Source: Grimontia sedimenti (GTDB lineage: Bacteria > Pseudomonadota > Gammaproteobacteria > Enterobacterales > Vibrionaceae). From it: DNA of 64,000 nt. Of this stretch, positions 47,151 to 56,004 are shown one piece after another. A program made the position numbers and the translations under genes. Under the pieces are notes generated by a model. That model had not been told where the DNA came from and made no database searches. It saw only the letters and a list, made by a program, of their open reading frames with translations. The stretch lies in NCBI RefSeq assembly GCF_011045095.1, contig NZ_JAALDL010000003.1, positions 62,001 through 126,000 on the forward strand, in the 5' to 3' direction. Numbering within the stretch: position 1 is the stretch's first letter; each line of letters opens with the position of its first letter.

Positions 47151-48242
47151 TTACTCCGCCGCTACGTTTACGGATTGACCGGAAACCACGCGGTGAACGC
47201 CATCCACTAATACTTTGTCACCGTCGCCAATTGCACCGGAGACATAGGCCTTCTTCTCATCAGCATGGAGAACTTGCACTGAACGGCGTGATACAAACTG
47301 ACTGCCCGAATCGCCCGGTACCACAGCATAGACATTCCAAGTTCCACGTAGTCCATCAGTCAGTCCTGTCAATGGCATCCAGAAACCTTCTTGCGGTGTT
47401 TCAAAGGAAAACTGCAAATAAGCGAGTTGGCCGTCGAGGGCATTTGAGCCTTCAGGAAGCAGGTAACGAAGCGTCACGGTGCGCGAGCGCATATCCAGTG
47501 CAGCGCCGGGATTCAGTAACGTCGCTGGATAAACATCTGAAGCGACACGGACCTTGGCGGATGAATTGGCAGTCAGTGCTTCGAGGTATTTGATAGGCAC
47601 ACCAATACGCGCTTCTTTTAGATCATCTGCCAATAGGGTGAGGGTCGGAGCACCGACATTCACAACGTCCCCTTGGGAGACATAGCGCTGGCTTATCTTG
47701 CCGTTGTAAGGGGCGTAGATGGTGGATTTTTCCTGACGAAGTTTATTCGAGGAAAGTGACGCATTGAGTTGTCGAACATTTGCCAACAGGGCGTCACGTT
47801 GGCTGATCAGTGAATCGATTTCTGCATCCGCACTGAAGCCTTTCTTTTTCAACTGGCGTTGGCGTTGTAGGTTGGTACGGGTGAGGTCCAGTTGGGCGTC
47901 GAGTTGTTCCAATTGCGCGCCCAACTGCTGGGCTTCGGTTTCGAGTAACTGGGTATCCAGTCTGATCAGGGGCTGGCCTTTAACAACAGTATCGCCCTCG
48001 TCGACAAATAAGCTGTTCACCTTGCCGCCGAGTTCAAAACCCAGGTTGGCACTTTGACCCGCCTGAACAGTACCGACATATTCGCGGTTAACGGAGTAAC
48101 CCGGCGCAAGTTCTACGGTCAGTACATTAACGGTCGGTAAGTTATGCTCAGGCTGTGCCGCGGCTTCTTCTGTCTGCGAATTGCAGGCAGTGAGGAGAGT
48201 GATAGTGGCCGCGATAGCGACAGATGGAATGCACTTTTGCAT
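47151..48242 (-). CDS. RND efflux membrane-fusion protein (lipoprotein)
   Basis: A 363-residue periplasmic adaptor with a lipobox (TITLLTAC, Cys20). Lipoyl/barrel-sandwich halves at EYVGTVQAGQSANLGFELGGKV and YAPYNGKISQRYVSQGDVV flank a coiled-coil hairpin (about 100-165, EAQQLGAQLEQLDAQLDLTRTN). It links the RND permease to an outer-membrane channel. First gene of the two-gene operon, repressed in all likelihood by the divergent TetR protein. Confidence 0.94.
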   Translation of the reverse strand: MQKCIPSVAIAATITLLTACNSQTEEAAAQPEHNLPTVNVLTVELAPGYSVNREYVGTVQAGQSANLGFELGGKVNSLFVDEGDTVVKGQPLIRLDTQLLETEAQQLGAQLEQLDAQLDLTRTNLQRQRQLKKKGFSADAEIDSLISQRDALLANVRQLNASLSSNKLRQEKSTIYAPYNGKISQRYVSQGDVVNVGAPTLTLLADDLKEARIGVPIKYLEALTANSSAKVRVASDVYPATLLNPGAALDMRSRTVTLRYLLPEGSNALDGQLAYLQFSFETPQEGFWMPLTGLTDGLRGTWNVYAVVPGDSGSQFVSRRSVQVLHADEKKAYVSGAIGDGDKVLVDGVHRVVSGQSVNVAAE

Positions 48243-48276
48243 GGAAAATTTCTCGTCGTCCGTTACGATTATTTAG

Positions 48277-48297
48277 TGGACTAGACTGTCCAGTCCA
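48277..48297. promoter_or_regulatory. TetR operator 1
   Basis: TGGACT-N9-AGTCCA palindrome whose core ACTAGACTGTCCAGT (48280-48294) is identical to operator 2. Lies 35 bases before the MFP start. Confidence 0.75.
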
Positions 48298-48317
48298 ATT
48301 AGATTAAAAATAAAGCA

Positions 48318-48342
48318 ATCAAACTAGACTGTCCAGTTTGAT
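48318..48342. promoter_or_regulatory. TetR operator 2
   Basis: ATCAAACT-N9-AGTTTGAT, a 25-bp palindrome with the same ACTAGACTGTCCAGT core (48323-48337). Centres of the two sites are 43 bases apart, about four helical turns. Lies 40 bases before the tetR start. Confidence 0.75.
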
Positions 48343-48381
48343 TAGGCTAATAAATGCACAGCAACTCAACCAGGGAAGACT

Positions 48382-49008
48382 ATGACAACGCATATCTCGC
48401 AGCGAAAAGAGCAAAAGCGCCAACAAATCCTTTCGGCAGCTGTTGAGCTCTTTTCCAAGCAAGGCTATGGCATCTCTATGGATGCAATTGCAGTGCATGC
48501 AAATGTCAGTAAACAAACGGTTTACGCGCACTTCAGTAGTAAAGATCAGTTGTTCGAAACCTGCATCATTGAAAAATGCATCTCGGCGGGGTTGGAGCTG
48601 GATCTGGAACACGAATCACGTGCTGCACACGTCGTGCTCCGTGAGTTTGGCTGGCTGTTCCAAAACATGCTGCTGGGGGAAGAGGCGCGTAATACGTTTC
48701 AGAATACGATTCGTCAGTCTGGTACCCATCCTGAAATCGCCCGCATCTTTCTAGAACAGGGTCCTATCCGCAACATCAACCGAATCAGCGATTACCTTTC
48801 CCTATTGGTCAAAAGGGGGGAGCTGCCCCTGTGTGACAACACTGAATCTGCGGCTATGCAGCTCTTGCTGATGTTGCACGGTCGTGCGGTGTATTGGGCG
48901 TTACTGGGGTTTGACTCAGAAGAAGACGCAGAAACACGACGCACTTACGTGCATTCCTGCGTGGATCTGTTTTTGCGAGGATACGGCTATCCAACTGAGA
49001 GACTTTAA
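48382..49008 (+). CDS. TetR/AcrR-family repressor
   Basis: A 208-residue regulator with the TetR N-terminal helix-turn-helix (QQILSAAVELFSKQGYGISMDAIAVHANVSKQTVYAHFSSKDQLF, motif VSKQTVYAHF at about 45) and an AefR-like C-terminal ligand domain (RAAHVVLREFGWLFQNMLLG). Divergent from the RND operon with two matching palindromes between, so it should repress both the pump and itself. Its stop codon overlaps the stop codon of the converging dgt gene. Confidence 0.94.
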   Translation: MTTHISQRKEQKRQQILSAAVELFSKQGYGISMDAIAVHANVSKQTVYAHFSSKDQLFETCIIEKCISAGLELDLEHESRAAHVVLREFGWLFQNMLLGEEARNTFQNTIRQSGTHPEIARIFLEQGPIRNINRISDYLSLLVKRGELPLCDNTESAAMQLLLMLHGRAVYWALLGFDSEEDAETRRTYVHSCVDLFLRGYGYPTERL

Positions 49009-50464
49009 TCGCTAACCAGCAGGGTTTTGTATTCATCAAACGCGAACTGATCGGTCATGCCACTGATGTAATCCTGCAGTAATCGGCATCTCAAGTAGAA
49101 CTCCCAAAGCGTCGGATGATTCACTGGTGCTTCTTCCTTCAGGGCAATTTCGTATGCCGCTACATGTTTTCTGGAAAGCTTGTTGAATAACCTTCTTTCC
49201 ACGGGCAATTTTCGTCCTTCACCGCGAACGATTTTCTGGAAGGTATCTTGGTCTAAATCCAGCAGGGGTCGATATTCTTCCAATAACCCACCAATGATTT
49301 TGTAACCTTGAAGTTCCAGATTTTCGACTTCGGGATCGTTGAATACGTGATTAATTGCCACCTGTTTGAAAGTCTTCGCCAATGCGTGGAACTGGCTGTT
49401 GTCTTCGATTAACGCACGGTTCAGATCTCCATTGAATACCGCTTCAAGGTTCTGCGTGAACTGCTCTGACGCGTGATTGACCAGTGGATGAACCATTTCC
49501 ACACGAAGTTTGATGAAGAATTTGTGGGTAGGGCTGATCTCGTCGTTTTGCGCATCACGATAAACGTTATCGAGCAGGGCGTCGAAACAGTGTCTGCCTT
49601 TTATCGGGCGGTTATCCGGCTCAAGTTCGGCAAACGTGCGTTTGAGATGTTCAGTCAGGGTTTCCAGAGAAAGAATGCGTTTCTCGACCGCGTCTTCCAA
49701 GTCAGCCAGACAGTAAGAAATGTCGTCTGCCGCTTCCATGATGTAGCTGAGAGGATGACGGCAATATTTACTGATTTCCAACTCGTCCATTAAAGCATTC
49801 ACGTAGCGGTTTTCAGTGATGTAGTAACCGACTTTCTTGGTGAGATAGCTTTTATCTACCGGCACTTCCTCGGCGCGCTCAGTCGCTGGACGGGTGTATT
49901 TCAGCACTGCCGCTGCCTGACTGTAGGTAAGATTGAAGCGATGCAGTGATTGCACCAGACGGATTGCCTGCGCGTTGCCATCGAAATGACAAAGCTCATG
50001 GAGAATGGGGTCTGTTGTTGACGTTGGAAGTTCCTCAAGAAGCCGACGCATGGGCGCGAGATCGTTGAGGTGTTTGCTAAACCAACGGTTAATCGCGTCT
50101 TCACCGCAATGCCCGAATGGCGGGTTGCCCATGTCATGCATCAGGCAGGCTATTTCCACCAAAGATTCAATCGGACGCTCAAGCTCCGCCAAGCCATAGG
50201 CTTTGATTTCATTGTCTGAGAGGCGATCAAAATAGAGTGGACGATAAATCGGCCAACTTGCTGCACTTCCATGGAATGAGTGAGTCGGCTTCGTACTGCA
50301 GAGTTTCGTTCCAGTGGGAAGACTTGCGTTTTTTGCTGCAGGCGGCGAATGGGGGCGGAATTGATAATGCGCCCACGGTCACTTTCAAGAGCCCGTTGGA
50401 GATGGGTGCCATAAGGTCTGGGACGGGCGAGGCTGATTTTCTTCCTGAAATCGATGTGAGACAT
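49005..50464 (-). pseudogene. dgt: dGTP triphosphohydrolase (dgt), broken by a frameshift
   Basis: Two frames make up one Dgt: 50464 to about 50230 gives [11 protein letters not shown]...[35 protein letters not shown]; the rest (to 49005) begins ...[27 protein letters not shown] with the HD-domain metal residues (H in RLTHS, HD in LMHDMGNPPFGH). With one more T in the coding-strand TTTT run (plus-strand A4 at 50229-50232) the frames fuse as [16 protein letters not shown], matching the E. coli protein closely; full length would be about 486 residues (E. coli 505). Dgt hydrolyses dGTP to deoxyguanosine and triphosphate. AGGG precedes the ATG. Confidence 0.88.
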
Positions 50465-50540
50465 GGGTACCCTACCGGAAGCAACGTATTTTCATAACCT
50501 TAGCGCTGTAAGGCAGGATTGTCGATAAGCTTGATGGGGA

Positions 50541-50583
50541 AGAAAAAGGAGAAATGCCGACAGGCAGTGATACGGCATTTCTC
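50541..50583 (-). terminator. Terminator of 34-codon gene
   Basis: GAGAAATGCCG pairs with CGGCATTTCTC (11 bp); read on the minus strand it is followed by CTTTTTCTT. Confidence 0.8.
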
Positions 50584-50597
50584 GGGTATAACTGTAC

Positions 50598-50702
50598 TTA
50601 ACAAACGGACGCGAGAAGCGCGACTCCAAAGGAAAAGCCGAACATAAACACTGAAAAACCTGCTTTATACTGGTTCTTACGTTTTGCTGTTAGCGTCATC
50701 AT
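50598..50702 (-). CDS. 34-residue small membrane protein
   Basis: Too short for routine gene calling. ATG at 50702 (or 50699) follows AAGGATAGAA; the product is MMTLTAKRKNQYKAG followed by a hydrophobic helix FSVFMFGFSFGVALLASV and a C-terminal Cys. Positive residues before the helix predict a cytosolic N-terminus. A good terminator lies just downstream in the same direction, so ribosome site, frame and terminator agree. Function unknown; it might be a stress-type small membrane protein. Confidence 0.6.
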   Translation of the reverse strand: MMTLTAKRKNQYKAGFSVFMFGFSFGVALLASVC

Positions 50703-50847
50703 TTCTATCCTTGTTATTGCTTTAACGTACTATTCAGCAAATCTGATGCCAATTATGATAGCCGTATTTTCAAAGAGTTAGATACGTGTCGGTCAGTCAA
50801 CCTAATAATGGTTGGCAAAAATGACTAACTAATAGGAGTTTTCGCCA

Positions 50848-51237
50848 ATGATTCAAGGAATTCATCACGTCGCTTTGATTGCCAGCGATATTGTCGTGTC
50901 AAAGCGCTTTTATCATGAGGTGCTGGGGTTTGAAATTCTGGCGGAGAATTACCGTAAAGCGCGGAATTCCTGGAAAGTTGATTTGCAACTCCCCGATGGC
51001 AGACAGCTGGAGCTGTTTTCTTTTCCGGAAAGTCCTTCACGTCCTTCTTTCCCTGAAGCTCAAGGGCTGCGACATCTTGCTTTTTCCACGCAGAATATCG
51101 ATGAGGCTACCGCCTATCTGGAATCGCAGGGTGTTCAATGCGAGCCTGTGCGTGTCGACCCTTATACTCAAGCCCGTTTTACCTTCTTTCAGGATCCTGA
51201 TGGTTTGCCATTGGAACTCTATGAAGTGCCTCACTAA
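50848..51237 (+). CDS. yaeR: VOC-family protein YaeR
   Basis: A 129-residue vicinal-oxygen-chelate protein very close to E. coli YaeR along its length: GIHHVALIASDIVVSKRFYHEVLGF, GLRHLAFSTQNIDEA, RVDPYTQARFTFFQDPDGLPLELYE. Metal-type residues His6, Glu, His and Glu are in the glyoxalase positions. YaeR has no firmly established reaction; glyoxalase-like chemistry is possible. AGGAG eight bases before the ATG. Single gene. Confidence 0.93.
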   Translation: MIQGIHHVALIASDIVVSKRFYHEVLGFEILAENYRKARNSWKVDLQLPDGRQLELFSFPESPSRPSFPEAQGLRHLAFSTQNIDEATAYLESQGVQCEPVRVDPYTQARFTFFQDPDGLPLELYEVPH

Positions 51238-51312
51238 CGAGAGCTTCCGTAAGTTAAACTTAAGTTGTTTCTAAAATAAGACGAAATTTTATCGTCCTCG
51301 TCCGTACTATAT

Positions 51313-51329
51313 CTGAGTGATTCACTCAG
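51313..51329. promoter_or_regulatory. Palindrome upstream of PilZ gene
   Basis: CTGAGTGA-T-TCACTCAG, perfect 8-bp arms, 47 bases before the PilZ start. Followed by GTGAAT and ATTGAG half-repeats. Probable operator for an unknown regulator. Confidence 0.45.
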
Positions 51330-51375
51330 GTTTAGTGAATCTCATTGAGTATTTATATGAGAGAGAAGTAGGGCG

Positions 51376-51693
51376 ATGAGCGAAGTACGCCGTTGGCAAA
51401 GATACAAGTGCCAATCTAGGGTGAAAGGAACCCTGTATTGGGCACATAAAATTTTCCCGAAGGTGAGTATTCAAATTACGGATATCTCAGAACGGGGTAT
51501 GGGTTTTACTTCAGAGTGGAAGCTGGAAGAGGGCATTGGTGAGCTGAAAATCAACTCCATGCCGAAACTCCGTGTCGAAATCAAGCATAAAGGGGAAGTA
51601 AAGATTGGCGGTCGTGTACGTTATCGCTATGGACTCGCCCTACGCCGCAAACTTCATGCAGTCCAACTCTCTCAAATCAAACGCGCCGCTTGA
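51376..51693 (+). CDS. PilZ-domain protein (c-di-GMP receptor)
   Basis: A 105-residue single-domain PilZ protein. Both parts of the c-di-GMP motif are present: RxxxR as Arg5 and Arg9 in RRWQR, and D/NxSxxG as DISERG near residue 38. The rest is the expected beta-barrel ending VRYRYGLALRR. It should bind c-di-GMP and act on a partner such as a motor or synthase. The EIIC-EAL protein 1.1 kb away could degrade the same messenger. Confidence 0.82.
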   Translation: MSEVRRWQRYKCQSRVKGTLYWAHKIFPKVSIQITDISERGMGFTSEWKLEEGIGELKINSMPKLRVEIKHKGEVKIGGRVRYRYGLALRRKLHAVQLSQIKRAA

Positions 51694-51726
51694 GCACAAA
51701 CGTTGACGGAGAAATGTCACAAGTGC

Positions 51727-52317
51727 TCAGCGGTAAATCCTTCCTCCCACCCGAACGGTTTCCGGAATGGTACTAACCGGAGAGCCCCTTAAATATAGAT
51801 CCCCGCCAACGCTTAAATCAGGTGGCAGCGACTTCACGCGTGTGTTGCTTAGGTAAAGATTTCCTTTCACGTTTAATCGTCTTGGCAAGGCAGCGATTGG
51901 TGTACCGCTCAAGCTGAGATCGCCGTTTACTTTAAATCCTTGTGGCAAAACAGCGACTTTTGAGTTGGTGAGGTTGATGTATCCGCCTACATCAATTTTA
52001 GGGAATCGGGTCAGCCTTGTATTGGAAGCGTTGACATAACCTTTCACGGTTAAGCCGTCGGGCAAACGTTCGATCTGACTACCTTCGATGTCTAGAAATC
52101 CTTCCACATCGAAAGGCTCGGGTAATTCCGTCAAGGGCGAATTGTTTAATCGAACGTTACCATAGTTATCAATGTATCCATGAAGTTTCAATGTATCGAC
52201 AAAATGTGGCTTTTTCTTGCCCATAGCTTGGACAGTCTGGCCTGACAGGATCAACAGAAATGTCAGTAATACGACTGAAATCCCGAAACGCGGGTGAGCT
52301 GTTGATTTATTGGTCAT
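51727..52317 (-). CDS. Secreted protein with seven 20-residue LRR-like repeats
   Basis: A 196-residue exported protein (signal peptide ending TVQAM at about 32). Residues about 45-196 are seven consecutive repeats of 20 residues with consensus VxGxLxLxxTxIxxLPxxL, for example VKGNLYLSNTRVKSLPPDL and VGGDLYLRGSPVSTIPETV. This is a leucine-rich-repeat-like solenoid seen in cytosolic bacterial and phage proteins, here directed to the periplasm or outside. No catalytic domain follows; it is probably a binding scaffold. Confidence 0.8.
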   Translation of the reverse strand: MTNKSTAHPRFGISVVLLTFLLILSGQTVQAMGKKKPHFVDTLKLHGYIDNYGNVRLNNSPLTELPEPFDVEGFLDIEGSQIERLPDGLTVKGYVNASNTRLTRFPKIDVGGYINLTNSKVAVLPQGFKVNGDLSLSGTPIAALPRRLNVKGNLYLSNTRVKSLPPDLSVGGDLYLRGSPVSTIPETVRVGGRIYR

Positions 52318-52816
52318 CTTCTCTCGCAGGCATAAAGGTAATAACCACTTAATTATACGCCATAAATCAAATGCTTTGATGGATGTTAATTAAATATTCC
52401 AATTGGAATTAATCGTAAACGTCGATTTACCAAAGATAATTAATAAATAATTTTTCAATCATCGAGACAAATAACATTATTAATATTGTTGTTAATTGAT
52501 GTTTTGATATTGGACTCAAGATCTCATTTTTTCTTTCAAGCTCTTAATTTCTGGCTGTAAGCTGCCGAAAACGTGAATAAGTTCCCAGCGCAAACGATTG
52601 GTAATGAGTGATCCAATGGATGAAATTTGATATTGCATTCGCAGGGTGAATGTTAATGGCTGGTAAAAATCGATTTTATTTATGGGAGATGTTGATTTAG
52701 GTTTTCTAGACACTACAATACCCGGCAAATTATCGCTGTTTTAGCATATTTACTCGCTCTAAATTTTCATCGCGACAATGGGCAACAATGTCGTTGGCCT
52801 TCTTTCAGTGAATTAA
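52318..52816. other. AT-rich intergenic region
   Basis: About 500 bases, AT-rich, between divergent genes. A 70-codon minus-strand frame (52728-52516, TTG start) has no ribosome site and no recognisable family, so it is not called. ATTAAT-type repeats around 52440-52500 are AT-rich sequence without a clear pattern. Confidence 0.5.
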
Positions 52817-54934
52817 ATGAAGCAAAAATTAAACAACCAATCTTTCTTACATTGGCTCAATCCGTATCGGTTTGAGGCGGTGACGCGATCGCTCAGAGCA
52901 ATGCGAGACGGGATGTTGTGGCTTGTCCCTTGTTTAATAGTGTCAAGCATCCTGGGATTTGTGGCGAGCATGCTCGAATTCCTTCATGTGGATGCACCCG
53001 TTTTTATACACGAACTGAACCTACTGAGACTGTCACTGACCTCCCTTTATCCATACCTTTTTGCTGCATCTATTAGCATGATGCTTGCGATTCAGTGGCG
53101 TTTACCCCGACCTCCGATTGCGGTGCTCTGCATCTCTTACGTTGCAGTGGCGGAAAAAGTGTTGGGCTATGAGTATCAAGCCAGTTCTATTCTGTTGACC
53201 TTTGTTGGCTTAACCCTGCCAATCTATGCTGTTCCTTTGCTCTCCAAACTGAAAAAGCAAAGATGGGCGCGAATTGTCGAAAATGAAGTCGCTGGTAAGT
53301 TAGTCAAAGACTCCATGAACCTCATCATTCCGGGTGTTATCACCACTGGTGTGGTTGTCTTGCTGACGAAGCTACTCACTCTGACCAGCTTGTATTTTGA
53401 TTCAGCGGCTTTCCTTAAGGCGTTTGACCCAGTCAATGACCCATATAGCGTCGGTGCGCTCTTCTCTACCTTGAATTCCTTGTTGTGGTTTTTGGGTATT
53501 CATGGCTACTACGCGCTAACGCCATTGGTTCAACCTTTGATTGATGTGCTGGATATCAACCGCGTGCTTTACAGTGCTGGGGCCATGCCTTCAAACGTGA
53601 TGAATATTTCGACCCTGTCATCGTTTGTTTTCATTGGTGGCTCAGGGGCGACATTGGGGCTTGCGCTTGCGATATTGGCGTTTTCCAAAGACAAAGTGAT
53701 GCGTGTGATTGCGATTTCAAGCATTCCTTTGGGTTTCTTTAATATCAATGAAATCCTGATGTTTGGTTTGCCAATCATCTTCAACCTGCGTCTTTTCATT
53801 CCGTTTTTGATCGCACCATTGGTCAATATGGGGATTGCATTAACTGTGATGTCTATGGGGCTGGTCGCTATTCCTGTGGTGATGGCGCCAATCACAAGCC
53901 CGTTGATTCTGAATGCGTTTATCTCAACAGGTGGCGATTACAACGCAGTGATATTGCAGGTAGGTTTGGTGATGGTCAGTACACTGATCTATTTACCCTT
54001 TGTTCGTATGTTGGATGCACACGCCAAAACTCGTGATTTGTACATTCCTTCGCTGGATACCACTTTCACTCGTCGTGAAGAAGAAGCGTATGTGTTAGCG
54101 GTAGACCCGGTGACGGAATCGCTCCATAAAGTGCGCGAAATTCAGGGTGTGCAAATGCAGTTGGAAGCCTTTGCTACCCGCGAATTCTATCTGGAATATC
54201 AACCGCAGATTTCGAGCCATACTGGTCAGGTGTTGGCAGTAGAAGCGTTGATCCGTTTACGCGATAGCATGGGGAATGTGGAAGCGCCGGGTCAATTCCT
54301 TTCGGTATTTGAGAAAGCGAACCTGATGACAGATATCGATCTCTGGGTTGTGCGACAGTCTGTGGAACAGAGCAAGCTCTGGATGGATCAGACTTTCTAT
54401 ATGCCAATCAGCGTGAACATCACCAGTCATACCCTGACAAATAAAGACGCAATGGAAGAGATTCTCTCGCTCATCGCGCAGGTGCCGGGACTGATTCATT
54501 TTGAGATCACTGAAGATTCGCTGATTGATAAACCAGCGTTGGTAGAACAGGCCATTTCGCGTCTTCATATGGCGGGTTCTACTGTACACATCGATGACTT
54601 CGGGACTGGCTATAGTTCATTGAGTTATCTCAACCGCTTCGATATTGATGCGATGAAAATCGACCGCAGTTTTGTGTTGGCGCTAAGCAGCGAACGGGGC
54701 AAGCAGGTGTTCTATAGCTTGACTGGAATCGCCAAACAGCTCGGCATGAACATTATTGTAGAAGGGGTGGAAACCCAAGAGCAGCTTGATATTGTGTCGC
54801 GCGAAGCAGATGTGGTGATTCAGGGGTGGTATTACAGCAAGGCCATCTCCGCATCAGAGGTGCGGAACTATGCCCTGCAACGCCAAGCGATCAGTAAAGT
54901 GCCGGTGGTACGCACCAGTCGAGAAATTGCTTAA
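52817..54934 (+). CDS. PTS EIIC-EAL fusion (c-di-GMP phosphodiesterase)
   Basis: A 705-residue membrane protein. Residues about 10-400 are a PTS EIIC domain of the lactose/cellobiose type with about ten helices (GMLWLVPCLIVSSILGF; FLGIHGYYALTPLVQPL; GGSGATLGLALAI). Residues about 445-690 are an EAL domain with intact catalytic motifs: EALIRL, ITEDSL, HIDDFGTGYSS, KIDRSF and EGVETQEQL. EIIB, which would carry the phosphocysteine, is absent. It may sense or transport a sugar and hydrolyse c-di-GMP in response. Weak ribosome site. A terminator follows. Confidence 0.9.
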   Translation: MKQKLNNQSFLHWLNPYRFEAVTRSLRAMRDGMLWLVPCLIVSSILGFVASMLEFLHVDAPVFIHELNLLRLSLTSLYPYLFAASISMMLAIQWRLPRPPIAVLCISYVAVAEKVLGYEYQASSILLTFVGLTLPIYAVPLLSKLKKQRWARIVENEVAGKLVKDSMNLIIPGVITTGVVVLLTKLLTLTSLYFDSAAFLKAFDPVNDPYSVGALFSTLNSLLWFLGIHGYYALTPLVQPLIDVLDINRVLYSAGAMPSNVMNISTLSSFVFIGGSGATLGLALAILAFSKDKVMRVIAISSIPLGFFNINEILMFGLPIIFNLRLFIPFLIAPLVNMGIALTVMSMGLVAIPVVMAPITSPLILNAFISTGGDYNAVILQVGLVMVSTLIYLPFVRMLDAHAKTRDLYIPSLDTTFTRREEEAYVLAVDPVTESLHKVREIQGVQMQLEAFATREFYLEYQPQISSHTGQVLAVEALIRLRDSMGNVEAPGQFLSVFEKANLMTDIDLWVVRQSVEQSKLWMDQTFYMPISVNITSHTLTNKDAMEEILSLIAQVPGLIHFEITEDSLIDKPALVEQAISRLHMAGSTVHIDDFGTGYSSLSYLNRFDIDAMKIDRSFVLALSSERGKQVFYSLTGIAKQLGMNIIVEGVETQEQLDIVSREADVVIQGWYYSKAISASEVRNYALQRQAISKVPVVRTSREIA

Positions 54935-54948
54935 CCAATCCAAAGAGA

Positions 54949-54982
54949 AATAAGAGAGCGCTGGTCGCTCTCTTATTTTTTG
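54949..54982. terminator. Bidirectional terminator
   Basis: AATAAGAGAGCG-CTGGT-CGCTCTCTTATT followed by T; the right arm overlaps the stop codon of the converging dctP gene. Confidence 0.9.
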
Positions 54983-55998
54983 TGGGCAAGTACTTCATCC
55001 AAGGCTTCTAACAAACGCTCTCCGGGCTTCCCTACTAATTCCACATAACGACTTCTAACAGGCTCGGCGAGCTTCTTAAATGCGTTTTGTTGACTTCGGT
55101 TGAGAGTGATAAAGGTCATACTGGGTTTAAATGCTTTAATGGTGGCCAGTTGCTTTTTGTTCAGGGCTTGCTGCTTTTCGAGTATATAGTCACTCAAGCC
55201 TTGAAATGTTTCCCTAAGCAGCGCTTTATGCTCAGGCGAGAGTGATAAATACCATGCTTGATTGGCAATCACTGAGGTGGTGAACTTTTGCTTGCCCGGC
55301 CAAATCATGTATTCCGTCACTTCGTAAAACTTCATTTCTTCTATCGAGAAAACCGGATTGGTCTGCCCATCCACAATATTGGCTTGTAGCGCGCCATAAA
55401 CCTGAGAATAAGGGAGTGGCACGGCATCTGCGCCATAAAGTTGGAAGGATTCAATCACCAACGGGGAATTCATCACACGCATTCGGAATTGCTTAAAATC
55501 GCTGGGTTTGACCACTTCTTGATTGGTTGACCACACCATATCGCCTTCAAGATAGAGGGTCATCAAGCGCAGATCCTGATCGATAAGCGCATTCCCGAGC
55601 ACTTCATAGAGTGTTGGATTGCTGGCGATAACGGATTGATTCAGCTCGTCGTCATGAGAATAAATGTAGGGAATATTGAAAACCTGCATTTCAGGCACCA
55701 GACTGCCGATGATACCCACGGAGGCATGGGTAAGCTGCAGTGTGCCGAGTGTGGTCAACGCGGTGAGATCTTCCGACTCGCCCAAAGTGCCATAAGAGTA
55801 AATATCGACGACCACCTCACCACCGGACTTCTCTTCGATGATGCGCTTAAATTCTTTGGCGTAAATGTCTTGCACTGATCCTTCAATTTCTTCCAGCCCA
55901 AAACGCCACACCAACCGTTCTTCTTCACTTGTGGCCAAAACGGGTAATGACAGTAAAAAGGTGAGTGTCACCGTAAACAGTCTCAGCAGATAGCGCAT
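54973..55998 (-). CDS. TRAP transporter solute-binding protein (DctP family), orphan
   Basis: A 341-residue periplasmic protein with signal peptide (LRLFTVTLTFLLSLPVLA). DctP features: VWRFGLEEIEGSVQDIYAKEF start, FRMRVMNSPLVIESFQLYGADAVPLPYSQVYGALQANIVDGQTNP (motif RVMNSP with the ligand Arg; VDGQTNP). It should bind an organic acid. The DctQ and DctM membrane parts are not adjacent, so it works with a distant TRAP pair or as a sensor ligand protein. GAGG five bases before ATG 55998 fixes the start. Confidence 0.9.
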   Translation of the reverse strand: MRYLLRLFTVTLTFLLSLPVLATSEEERLVWRFGLEEIEGSVQDIYAKEFKRIIEEKSGGEVVVDIYSYGTLGESEDLTALTTLGTLQLTHASVGIIGSLVPEMQVFNIPYIYSHDDELNQSVIASNPTLYEVLGNALIDQDLRLMTLYLEGDMVWSTNQEVVKPSDFKQFRMRVMNSPLVIESFQLYGADAVPLPYSQVYGALQANIVDGQTNPVFSIEEMKFYEVTEYMIWPGKQKFTTSVIANQAWYLSLSPEHKALLRETFQGLSDYILEKQQALNKKQLATIKAFKPSMTFITLNRSQQNAFKKLAEPVRSRYVELVGKPGERLLEALDEVLAHKK

Positions 55999-56004
55999 TT
56001 TCAC

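Noticed and set aside
47030-47593. 187-codon plus-strand frame across the RND permease/fusion-protein junction
   Set aside because: Antisense to two clear genes, no family resemblance.
52516-52728. 70-codon minus-strand frame
   Set aside because: TTG start without ribosome site; no recognisable product.
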